Below are positions 24,323 to 32,288 of a DNA stretch of 64,000 nucleotides, piece after piece. A program made the translations under genes and the position numbers. Source of the DNA: DAOUJH01 sp965116555 (GTDB lineage: Bacteria > Chloroflexota > Dehalococcoidia > Lucifugimonadales > QGNO01); assembly GCA_965116555.1 (NCBI GenBank), contig OZ220698.1, forward strand, positions 1,550,001-1,614,000. The letters are read 5' to 3'. The notes under the pieces are model-generated. The model did no database searches, was not told the DNA's origin, and saw nothing but the letters and a program-made list of their open reading frames with translations. Every line of letters begins with the position of its first letter. Within the stretch, counting starts at the first letter, position 1.

Positions 24323-27300
24323 ATGGCTTCCCCCCTACGACTCCTCCCGTCCCCACGCCTGCCTCTCCTGCTCCTGCTGGCCCTGGCAGCGGCCCTGCTG
24401 GCCCTGCCCTCCGCTGAGTCCACCCAGGCCTCGGCAGGCCAGAGCGTCCCGTCGGACTGGGAACACATCCCCCAGGGCATCGCACCGGGCGACAGCTTCC
24501 GCCTCCTCTTCGTCACATTCGCCACCCGCGACGCCTCTTCCTCCAACATCGCCGACTACAACGCCCACGTACAAGGTGCGGCGGGTAGCAACGACAGCCT
24601 GAAATCCTTCAAGGACGAATTCACCGCCCTGATCTCCACCTCCGCAGTGGACGCCAGGGAGAACACCGGCACCACCGGGACTGGCGTGCCCGTCCACTGG
24701 CTGGGCGGGGAGAAGGTCGCCGACGACTACGCCGACCTCTACGACAAGTCGTGGGACTCCGTCGCCGGCAGGACCGAGAGCGGCAGTTCCTATACCGGCC
24801 TGGTGTGGACCGGCGGCAACAAGATGGGCGAGAAGTCGGGCCAGCGCTACGCCGGGGCCGCCGAGGTGCGCCTGGGCGACCTGGCCGACGCCACGCTGCC
24901 CCTGTCGTCCCCCACGGTGAAAGCCTCCGAGGAAGCCTATCCCTTGTACGCCCTCTCGCCGGTCTTCACCGTGGCCGAGCCGGACAACGGCCCGCCGACC
25001 ATCACCTCCGGTCCCGTCATCGCCAGCAACCCGGCCAGCGGGGACACCTACCGCGCCGGAGAGACCATCGAGGTCTCCTACACCTTCAGCGAGGCGGTGG
25101 ACGTCACCGGCGCCCCCCGGGTGCGCCTGTTTGTGGGTGAGCGCAAGCGCTGGGCCCACTACAGCCACGCCGAGAACGACGGAACCACCCTGGTCTTCGC
25201 CTACGTCGTCAGGCCGGACGACCGGGACGAGGATGGGGTCAAGGTCGGCAGGAACCAGCTCAAGCTCAGCGGCGGGAGCATCGTTGACGCCGACGGCAAC
25301 GCCGCTAGGTTGAGGCACCCCGCCCTGCCGGACCAGGCGGGGCACAGGGTGGACGGCGCGGACGCGCCGGGCCGGATCATCCTGAACACGGACCGGCCCC
25401 AGGTGGGCCGGGTGGTGACCGCGGGCATCCTGGACCCGGACGGCGACGCCAGCGGGGCGTCCTGGACCTGGGCGCGCTCCGCCGACCAAACCGCGTGGGA
25501 GACCATCGCGGGCGCAACGGGAGTGTCCTACACTCCGTCCGAGGACGACGTGGGCCACTACCTGCGCGTGAGCGCTTCCTACAGCGACCCCCAGGGCCCC
25601 GGCAAGACGGCCGGCACGACCACGGCCAACCCGGTGTCCTGGCTGCAGGGCGAGCCCCAGACCCTGACCGGCACGATCTTCTCCGGCGTCGCCAAGACCA
25701 ACGTCGCCGATCTGAGTTCCGGGACTTTTATCACTGGCTCCACGTTTTCGGCCTGCGTCGGCCAGAACTGCACGCCCCCGACAACCGGCAGGGTGGCCTG
25801 GGATGCGAAGATCACCAGCGTAGGCATCACCGTGAAACAGGACGGCCGGGTCGATTACGACGGCACCATCATCAACGGGTCGGTGCTCAGGGTCGGCTAC
25901 TTTGCCCATGGCGCCCTTCAACGGACCGCCACCATCACCGTCACCCCCGGGAGCACCATCTGGTCCGCCACGCTGACGGTGGATGTGCATACAAGCGGCA
26001 CCATCACCTATGCCGGGTGCGACAATGACAACGCGAACCCAGCCCACTGCTCCTCGAACCTCGTCCCCGACAAATTCACCTTCCAGGGCGCCGAATATTC
26101 GATCACTGGTTTCTATACCCAATCAGAGTGGGGCCAGCTCATTGTGCGATTGGGCAGTGACGTCCCGCGCCATTTGTCAAAGGCGACGCTGCACGTTGGC
26201 GCCGCCACGACATATGCTCTCGCTGACGCTCAGCCGCGGAACATGGATGCGCTTGGGTGGTCCCTTGGGGGCTTGAGCTGGAGCGACGGAGAGACGGTGA
26301 GCGTGAAGCTGATCGCTCCCCCGCTCCCGCCTCCACCGGCCGCGCCCGCGGCGCAGACCGTTCCGCCCAACTGGGCGCATATTCCCGCCGGTGTCAAGGC
26401 CGGGCAGAGCTTCCGGCTGCTGTTCGCCACCTCCGCCACGACCGAGGCCTCAGAGCCTGGCATCGGTCATTACAACACCCACGTCCAGAACGCGGCGGAC
26501 GGCAACACGACCCTCAAGCCGTTCAAGGATGAGTTCCGCGCCCTCATGTCCACAGAAGACGTCGATGCCCGGGACAACACCGCGACCAACACCGCCATCA
26601 GGTCCTATACGGAAGCTCCCATCTACTGGCTGGGCGGGGCGAAGGTGGCAGACGACTACGCCGACTTCTACGACGGAAATTGGGATTCGGGCGCCGGGAA
26701 GACCGAGGACGGCACCACCGCCATTAACGCCTCGTGGTGGTACTGGTTCGGTTCGAATACTGACGGAACAATGCATGAATTCTTTGCTGGTGAAAATCTG
26801 GTCCGTACAGTGAGATTGAACAATAACAATCAGCTGGAAACATCCCTTACTTCGAATTCGGGCGACGTGAGAATGCTCGCCCTCTCCCCGGTGATCACGG
26901 TGATGCACAAAGCGGAGGGGCTCAAGGCAACCCCGGGCTCGGGCAGCGTAGCCCTGGACTGGTACTACGGGAAACCGGGGGACGACGACCTGCCCGAAGG
27001 CACACGCTGGCAGTACCGGCTGCGGGCTCCCGCCCACCAATACAGCTTCGGCCACTGGATCGACGTGTACAGCCTCGCCCACTACAGGTGGATCACCAAG
27101 CGCCGGGTGTTCCTCACCATCGAACAGGGGCTGAACAACGGCACGGAGTACGAGTTCCAGGTCCGCCTAGTGGACCAGGACGGCAACGCCGGGGCGGTGT
27201 CGGAAAAGGTAACAGCGACCCCCAAGGCCTGGGGCGCCCCCGAGGCCCAGACCATCCCGGCCGACTCGCCCCTGATCCCCAGGCGGAACGGCTATGCCCA

Positions 27301-27835
27301 GGTCGGTCCCGGCGAGAGCTTCCGGGTGTTGTTCATCACTTCGGATGAACGGCACGCCATGTCTGCGGACATAGACCACTACAACCACTTCGTGACGCGG
27401 GCGGCGGCCGGGAACAAAAACCTGGTGAACAGCAAAGGCGAGCACTTCGGCGGGGAGTTCCGCGCCCTCATCTCCACGGCAACCACGGACGCGCGGGACA
27501 ACACCGCCAGCACCGGCACGGGCGTGCCCATCTTCTACCTGGGCGGCGGCAGGCTGGCCAACGACTACGCCGACTTCTACGACGGCAGCTGGCAGACGCC
27601 CTATTGCGGACGTAACGAGTCCGGAGAGCACATCTGCTACGGAATGGTCTGGACCGGCTCGTTGGCGAACGGGACCGGGGGTCAATACGCCGGCCAGATC
27701 GGTTGGCCGGGAGTGTACGTGACCCACGCCTCCGTGCCGGGGGACACCGGCACGCTGAACGAGGGGGTGTACAGCATCGAAAAGCCCCTGCGCCTGTACG
27801 CGCTGTCGCCGGTGCTGACCGTGGCCGACGAGTAG
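24323..27835 (+). CDS. Giant secreted protein with three GDSFRL modules
   Basis: 1170 residues; ATG 24323 follows GGGGTGAGCTG. It shares the signal peptide and first module of its neighbour. Then come a SwmB-like Ig module (SGDTYRAGETIEVSYTFSEA), an Ig-like module (WTWARSADQTAWETI), a region of about 220 residues with paired Cys (CVGQNC, CDNDNANPAHC), a second module (GQSFRLLFATSATTEAS), a fibronectin-III-like segment (LKATPGSGSVALDWY) and a third module (GESFRVLFITSDE, ending LYALSPVLTVADE). No anchor is seen. It is probably a surface or matrix protein that may be phase-variable through the upstream poly-C. Confidence 0.85.
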   Translation: MASPLRLLPSPRLPLLLLLALAAALLALPSAESTQASAGQSVPSDWEHIPQGIAPGDSFRLLFVTFATRDASSSNIADYNAHVQGAAGSNDSLKSFKDEFTALISTSAVDARENTGTTGTGVPVHWLGGEKVADDYADLYDKSWDSVAGRTESGSSYTGLVWTGGNKMGEKSGQRYAGAAEVRLGDLADATLPLSSPTVKASEEAYPLYALSPVFTVAEPDNGPPTITSGPVIASNPASGDTYRAGETIEVSYTFSEAVDVTGAPRVRLFVGERKRWAHYSHAENDGTTLVFAYVVRPDDRDEDGVKVGRNQLKLSGGSIVDADGNAARLRHPALPDQAGHRVDGADAPGRIILNTDRPQVGRVVTAGILDPDGDASGASWTWARSADQTAWETIAGATGVSYTPSEDDVGHYLRVSASYSDPQGPGKTAGTTTANPVSWLQGEPQTLTGTIFSGVAKTNVADLSSGTFITGSTFSACVGQNCTPPTTGRVAWDAKITSVGITVKQDGRVDYDGTIINGSVLRVGYFAHGALQRTATITVTPGSTIWSATLTVDVHTSGTITYAGCDNDNANPAHCSSNLVPDKFTFQGAEYSITGFYTQSEWGQLIVRLGSDVPRHLSKATLHVGAATTYALADAQPRNMDALGWSLGGLSWSDGETVSVKLIAPPLPPPPAAPAAQTVPPNWAHIPAGVKAGQSFRLLFATSATTEASEPGIGHYNTHVQNAADGNTTLKPFKDEFRALMSTEDVDARDNTATNTAIRSYTEAPIYWLGGAKVADDYADFYDGNWDSGAGKTEDGTTAINASWWYWFGSNTDGTMHEFFAGENLVRTVRLNNNNQLETSLTSNSGDVRMLALSPVITVMHKAEGLKATPGSGSVALDWYYGKPGDDDLPEGTRWQYRLRAPAHQYSFGHWIDVYSLAHYRWITKRRVFLTIEQGLNNGTEYEFQVRLVDQDGNAGAVSEKVTATPKAWGAPEAQTIPADSPLIPRRNGYAQVGPGESFRVLFITSDERHAMSADIDHYNHFVTRAAAGNKNLVNSKGEHFGGEFRALISTATTDARDNTASTGTGVPIFYLGGGRLANDYADFYDGSWQTPYCGRNESGEHICYGMVWTGSLANGTGGQYAGQIGWPGVYVTHASVPGDTGTLNEGVYSIEKPLRLYALSPVLTVADE

Positions 27836-27927
27836 CGCGGCAGTAGCCGGCGGCGGGGCGCGCCTGTGGCTCCGTCCCGTCCGCCGGGTAGAGCGCAGAC
27901 GCACACAGGTGAAGGACCGGCTCGATG

Positions 27928-27984
27928 GGTTCCGTTCAATTATGGCGTCTGGCGTGTCTAGGCTCAGGCGTGTCAAACATCAAA
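27928..27984 (+). repeat. 57-bp direct repeat flanking a gene, copy 1 (copy 2 at 28437-28493)
   Basis: Both start GGTTCCGTTCAATTATGG and end with a GGCGTGTCAAACA segment; three or four positions differ. They bracket only the gene at 28023, 509 bp apart, and each contains GGCGTGTC twice. Confidence 0.8.
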
Positions 27985-28022
27985 GGCAAACCGAACCATT
28001 CTTATACCACAAGGGGGTTTCA

Positions 28023-28418
28023 ATGAGGATACAACCGGCACATATTCTAACGGCGATCAGCAGCATCCTGGTGATAATCGCGGCTCTTCTGCCATGGGCG
28101 ACAGTCGATACCGCCCTTGGGTCGAAAAGCGTGTCAGGAATAGAAGGAGACGGAATAATCACCCTGGTCCTAGGGATAGGAGCCATGGCAGCAATAGCTG
28201 TCAGCGCATACGGAAAGCGGTGGGGAGCGGTGATAGCCACGATCTTTGGGGGCATCGTAGCCATAGTCGGAATAATAGACTGGGCTGACGTGGGAGGAGC
28301 CTCAGCCGATCCGGGGTTTGCCTCGATCTCTGTCGGCGCAGGATTGGTTCTTACGGCGATAGGTGGGATTGCACTTGCTGTCACTAGCCTATGGGCATTT
28401 GTTAGCTCAAAGAAGTGA
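28023..28418 (+). CDS. Four-helix membrane protein in a repeat-bounded cassette
   Basis: 131 residues from ATG 28023 after AAGGGGG. Four hydrophobic helices are visible (ILTAISSILVIIAALLPWAT, IITLVLGIGAMAAIAV, IATIFGGIVAIVGIIDWADV, SVGAGLVLTAIGGIALAVT). Short loops and a basic end (SSKK) follow. No motif gives a function. It is flanked by 57-bp direct repeats and lies between the giant surface genes and remnant sequence. Confidence 0.75.
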   Translation: MRIQPAHILTAISSILVIIAALLPWATVDTALGSKSVSGIEGDGIITLVLGIGAMAAIAVSAYGKRWGAVIATIFGGIVAIVGIIDWADVGGASADPGFASISVGAGLVLTAIGGIALAVTSLWAFVSSKK

Positions 28419-28500
28419 AAGGAGAATAGCCATGCCGGTTCCGTTCAATTATGGTGTCTGGCGTGTCTAGGCTGAGGCGTGTCAAACACCAAACCGCTCG

Positions 28501-28603
28501 ATGCCGCGACAGCGCGTCAACTACAGCAGAGAGACCTACGTCTTCCCGGGCGATTTCCCGGAGAGGCTCAAGCTCTTTCAGGGGTACTGTTGCATTTTGG
28601 ACA
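28501..28603 (+). pseudogene. Start of an HTH-type gene, truncated
   Basis: ATG 28501 begins RQRVNYSRETYVFPGDFPER then LKLFQ. This resembles the N-terminus of small XRE-type regulators with a FPxDFPERL start, but similarity ends where the 340-bp WYL repeat begins. The family call rests on about 25 residues. Confidence 0.35.
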
Positions 28604-28930
28604 TATTTCTTGCTGCCCCACAAGCGTTATATCCACCTTGTCGAAGCAGGCGTATCCTTCGGCGAAGGACATGGTGTGCCAGGGTCCATCTCTCAGCTTA
28701 ACGTCCGATAGGTCGGCGACCTTAGTGCAGAGCCACCTCGGGAACAGGGGAGAGACCGACATGTGTCTCACGCTGTTCCCCCCGAACTGGACGAATAGAG
28801 CATACTCCTGCCCATTCTTTGTGCCGAGGGCCTGGGGGCATAGCTCCCTCCATAGCCCGTTGTATCTGGCTGTCACCTGTTGCTTGTTGATAAGAGCCTC
28901 TCTGATGAGGCCATAGGTGTAAGACTGCAT
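28568..28930 (-). CDS. Small WYL-like protein, copy 2
   Basis: 120 residues, nearly identical to the protein at 14673-14999 up to KVDITLVGQQE. It then continues with a different tail (ICPKCNSTPERA) taken from flanking DNA, which shows that the repeat boundary cuts the gene end. The ribosome site and ATG 28930 are the same as in copy 1. Few changes separate the copies and the frame is kept, so both may still be expressed. Confidence 0.65.
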   Translation of the reverse strand: MQSYTYGLIREALINKQQVTARYNGLWRELCPQALGTKNGQEYALFVQFGGNSVRHMSVSPLFPRWLCTKVADLSDVKLRDGPWHTMSFAEGYACFDKVDITLVGQQEICPKCNSTPERA

Positions 28931-29004
28931 TTACTTCGCCCTTCCTAGGGGACTTATATACGTGACTACACAGGTGAAACCAATTAGGCTAAAGGGATAA
29001 TTCC

Positions 29005-29313
29005 CTACTTCCCAAAGAATGGACTCGCCATCACGCAAAGCGGGTGCTTACAGTATCTTGACCTTCTTAAACCTAGCATCCACTTGATGCACTTTCTAGG
29101 TTGTACAAACATCACCGAGAAAGGAGGAACAATTCTAGCGAGAATGCCAGAGACAATGTCGGCAGAATCGTTCAGCCCAGAGACCCACATCTCAGAATAC
29201 GTGCCCTCGCCTTGAACAGTATTGCGGATAAGTTCATCAATATTTACGGGAATTATATACCTGTTTAGCTCAAGCCACGCCCGGCTAGGGGCAACAGCTT
29301 GGCGAGTAGACAA
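29005..29313 (-). CDS. Hypothetical protein
   Basis: 102 residues from ATG 29313. The segment RYIIPVNIDELIRNTVQGEG and the hydrophobic ADIVSGILARIVPPFSVMF look protein-like, but no family is recognised. Local GC content is lower than in neighbours. It overlaps the next reverse gene by 29 bp. Confidence 0.35.
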   Translation of the reverse strand: MSTRQAVAPSRAWLELNRYIIPVNIDELIRNTVQGEGTYSEMWVSGLNDSADIVSGILARIVPPFSVMFVQPRKCIKWMLGLRRSRYCKHPLCVMASPFFGK

Positions 29314-29692
29314 TACGGCTATTAGGCCTCTTGTGTCGCTGAGCAGTTTCTAATGCCTCGGCTTCAGTGTCGTACCTTTCCCACCATCCATTGTTCCCCA
29401 CGATGGGAGAGACGCCATCTAGCCTTCGTCCACGTGTTCGCGGCCAATGACAACTATCTCGATGTAGGACAGCTGACACCGGTCCTTGCAGAGAGAGGCG
29501 TACTGCTAGGCGTGGTTCTGGTTCTGCTCTTTGTTGACTCCTTGGCCGGTAGCTGCCTTCCAACCATCGGATGAAACGCCCGATATGTGCTTTGTGGTTG
29601 CGCTTGGTCGCAGAGGCCATGTCGGATGCTTCCATCTCCTGAATGAACTGATCAAAAGCCTCTCGGACCGCCCGCAAGGTATTTGTGTCCAT
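29285..29692 (-). CDS. Protein with integrase-like N-terminal (SAM-like) domain
   Basis: 135 residues. The N-terminal 50 residues (FDQFIQEMEASDMASATKRN, HIGRFIRWLEGSY) look like the core-binding helices at the start of tyrosine recombinases. No catalytic R-HxxR-Y domain follows; the rest is low in recognisable pattern until YDTEAEALETAQRH. It may be an integrase remnant or a small DNA-binding protein. Confidence 0.4.
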   Translation of the reverse strand: MDTNTLRAVREAFDQFIQEMEASDMASATKRNHKAHIGRFIRWLEGSYRPRSQQRAEPEPRLAVRLSLQGPVSAVLHRDSCHWPRTRGRRLDGVSPIVGNNGWWERYDTEAEALETAQRHKRPNSRIVYSPSCCP

Positions 29693-29720
29693 GCTATTGC
29701 TCCTTGCCGGAACCGCCTAA

Positions 29721-30110
29721 TCAGCCCAAAGGAGACCAATCAGGGCGAGCTAGGAATAGGCTTTCCAGTGCCATTCTCAGTCCTGCCCTAGTGTTTTGCA
29801 GAGGTACGAAACAGTGGTCGCTTTCACCATGAAGAATACGGTCAGGAGGGGCTGGCGCCCAGAACTCAGAACGGAAATGACATGCGTCCCGTCGTGATGT
29901 AGAGAAGTAGTAGAAGTCTCGGTTCCTATGCCAATAGAGGCTGGGCCAGAAGGCATCATCGGAACCATACGGGCGACCGGGAACCCCGACAAACCATCGG
30001 ATGGTATGGCGTAGGGAAGGGCCTATCGTTTCTGTAGGCTGCATTGGATACTGCTGCAAATCAAATCCAAGAAATTCCAGTACGTCTCTATAGTCCTGTT
30101 CTTCTAACAT
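29721..30110 (-). CDS. Hypothetical aromatic-rich protein
   Basis: 129 residues; ATG 30110 follows TAGGAGG, which decides the start although the frame is open further upstream. The sequence is rich in Trp, Tyr and Phe (DDAFWPSLYWHRNRDFYYFS, FRSEFWAPAPPDRIL) with no signal peptide. No family recognised. Its upstream region joins the truncated PPC-repeat gene on the other strand within about 10 bp. Confidence 0.5.
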   Translation of the reverse strand: MLEEQDYRDVLEFLGFDLQQYPMQPTETIGPSLRHTIRWFVGVPGRPYGSDDAFWPSLYWHRNRDFYYFSTSRRDACHFRSEFWAPAPPDRILHGESDHCFVPLQNTRAGLRMALESLFLARPDWSPLG

Positions 30111-30117
30111 CCATGGT

Positions 30118-31733
30118 CCTCCTACCGCATAGAAGTGACCCTGGGTACGCTGGATGACTCCCGGTTGGCCCTGTATGACGCGGCGGAGACGGAGCTGGCC
30201 GCTAACGACGACTTCGGCGAGTCCTACGCGTCGCGCATCGAGTGGGTAGCGACCAGCCCAGGCCAACTCTTCATTAGCGTGGACGGCTTTGGCGAAGGCA
30301 GCTACACCCTCACAGTCACCGAAATAGACTCCTCCCTGGTTGTTATAGAGCATGGTGACGACTTCGCGAGCGCATCCCCTATAGAGGTAGGGGAGATGGT
30401 CAAAGGGTCAATCGAAGACTGGTTGGACTACGACTACTTCGTATTCCAGGCCGAAGAGGGGCAGGGCTACCGCATAACCCTGCGCCAGGAGACTCTGACC
30501 GACTCCCAGTTGACCCTGTATGACGCGACGGAGACGGAGTTGGCGAATGATTCCGATTTTCTTAGAGATTCTGGTGCATCGCGCATCGAGTGGGTAGCGA
30601 CCAGCCCAGGCCAACTCTTCATTAGCGTGCACGGCCTCTTGGAAGAAGGCACCTACACCCTCACAGTCACCGAGATAGACTCCTCCCTGGTTGTGATAGA
30701 GCATGGTGACGACTTCGCGAGCGCATCCCCTATAGAGGTAGGGGAGATGGTCAAAGGGTCAATCGAAGACTGGCCGGACTACGACTACTTCGTATTCCAG
30801 GCCGAAGAGGGGCAGGGCTACCGCATAACCCTGCGCCAGGAGACTCTGACCGACTCCCAGTTGACCCTGTATGACGCGACGGAGACGGAGTTGGCGAATG
30901 ATTCCGATTTTCTTAGAGATTCTGGTGCATCGCGCATCGAGTGGGTAGCGACCAGCCCAGGCCAACTCTTCGTGCAAGTGGGCAGCCTCTTGGAGGAAGG
31001 CAGCTACACCCTCACAGTCACCGAGATAGACTCCTCCCTGGTTGTGATAGAGCATGGTGACGACTTCGCGAGCGCATCCCCTATAGAGGTAGGGGAGATG
31101 GTCAAAGGGTCAATCGAAGACTGGTCGGACTACGACTACTTCGTATTCCAGGCCGAAGAGGGGCAGGGCTACCGCATAACCCTGCGCCAGGAGACTCTGA
31201 CCGACTCCCAGTTGACCCTGTATAACGCGGCGGAGACGGAGTTGGCGAATGATTCCGATTTTCTTAGAGATTCTGGTGCATCGCGCATCGAGTGGGTAGC
31301 GACCAGCCCAGGCCAACTCTTCGTGCAAGTGGGCAGCCTCTTGGAGGAAGGCAGCTACACCCTCACAGTCACCGAGATAGACTCCTCCCTGGTTGTGATA
31401 GAGCATGGTGACGACTTCGCGAGCGCATCCCCTATAGAGGTAGGGGAGATGGTCAAAGGGTCAATCGAAGACTGGTCGGACTACGACTACTTCGTATTCC
31501 AGGCCGAAGAGGGGCAGGGCTACCGCATAACCCTGCGCCAGGAGACTCTGACCGACTCCCAGTTGACCCTGTATAACGCGGCGGAGACGGAGTTGGCGAA
31601 TGATTCCGATTTTCTTAGAGATTCTGGTGCATCGCGCATCGAGTGGGTAGCGACCAGCCCAGGCCGGTACTTCGTGAGAGTGGGCGGCCTCTTGGAGGAA
31701 GGCACCTACACCCTCACCATCGCTGAGCAATAG
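30118..31733 (+). pseudogene. 5'-truncated PPC-repeat gene
   Basis: The frame opens inside a PPC (prepeptidase C-terminal-like) repeat: YRIEVTLGTLDDSRLALYDA, comparable to the repeat at 34711 in the gene 32289-35267. Four further repeats of 117 residues follow (DYDYFVFQAEEGQGYRITL, SRIEWVATSPGQLF). Signal peptide and N-terminal domains are missing; a GTG at 30135 would give a protein without export signal. The 5' break lies where the reverse gene 29721-30110 begins. It is either a dead fragment or a reservoir for recombination. Confidence 0.75.
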
Positions 31734-31736
31734 CAC
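30339..31736 (+). repeat. Tandem 351-bp coding repeats
   Basis: Units start at 30339, 30690, 31041 and 31392, exactly 351 bp (117 codons) apart, and differ at only a few positions. Such near-identity implies recent expansion or continual homogenisation. A partial unit precedes them. Confidence 0.9.
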
Positions 31737-31794
31737 TCTACGCAGGATGAAAGGAGTAGCCAAGCGGCGTGACTACCTATAGCTGGAGGCGCGT

Positions 31795-32288
31795 TCCTGG
31801 TTATGCTCATGCTACAACTAATTCCGGCCGCGAATAGGAGATAGAGATGCGCCAAGTATCACGTTGTATTTTCTTCTCGGTGATTGCCACGGGCATATTT
31901 GGGACTTCTGCTCACGGCTTTCTTCTTCGTCCTGGCGGCTGTAAACCCAAACCCAAACCCCAACCTGTCAACCGTGGAGACCTTGGGCGGGATTCCCATG
32001 GTGCTTTCGTGGCTCTACTCTTGGCCCGCCCTTGTAGTGGGCATCATTCTAAGGCTGCTGAGTTCGGAGCGGACAGTCTAGAGCCGGGAAGGGAGAGTTT
32101 CATGATCAGGCTGTTTGCGGTTATTGCGCTGATTGCCTGGCAGCAATCTTCATCGGTTGCGAGGACAAGAACGCCAAGTGCAGGGAGCCGTTTTACACGG
32201 AGAGAGAAATATTCGACGAGGAGGGTTTCTAGTGGCTCGAAAACTGCACCATAGAGAACGGAGAGCCTGTTTGCACGGTAGGCACATT
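31795..32288 (+). pseudogene. Decayed copy of membrane protein and lipoprotein pair
   Basis: 31795-31843 encodes FLVMLMLQLIPAANRR and a stop, matching the end of the gene at 19779-20006. 31847-32081 encodes a small membrane protein split by a frameshift: the start has AGGAGATAG before ATG 31847, while the AYLGLLLTAFFFVLAAVN frame runs to 32081. 32101-32288 reads FIGCEDKNAKCREPFYTERE with an in-frame TAG and WLENCTIENGEPVC, a frameshifted lipoprotein related to 20020-20226. Confidence 0.6.

Noticed and set aside
24335..26122. Long reverse-strand open frame (about 595 codons) opposite the gene at 24323
   Set aside because: Same reason: low-complexity antisense composition, no motif, and it follows the repeats of the sense gene.
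30339..31736. Possible CRISPR or satellite array
   Set aside because: The repeats are 351 bp, in frame (117 codons), encode a known domain type and have no unique spacers.
30408..31763. Series of equal 98-100-codon reverse frames at 351-bp intervals
   Set aside because: They are simply the antisense of the PPC tandem repeats, so their identity to one another carries no extra meaning.
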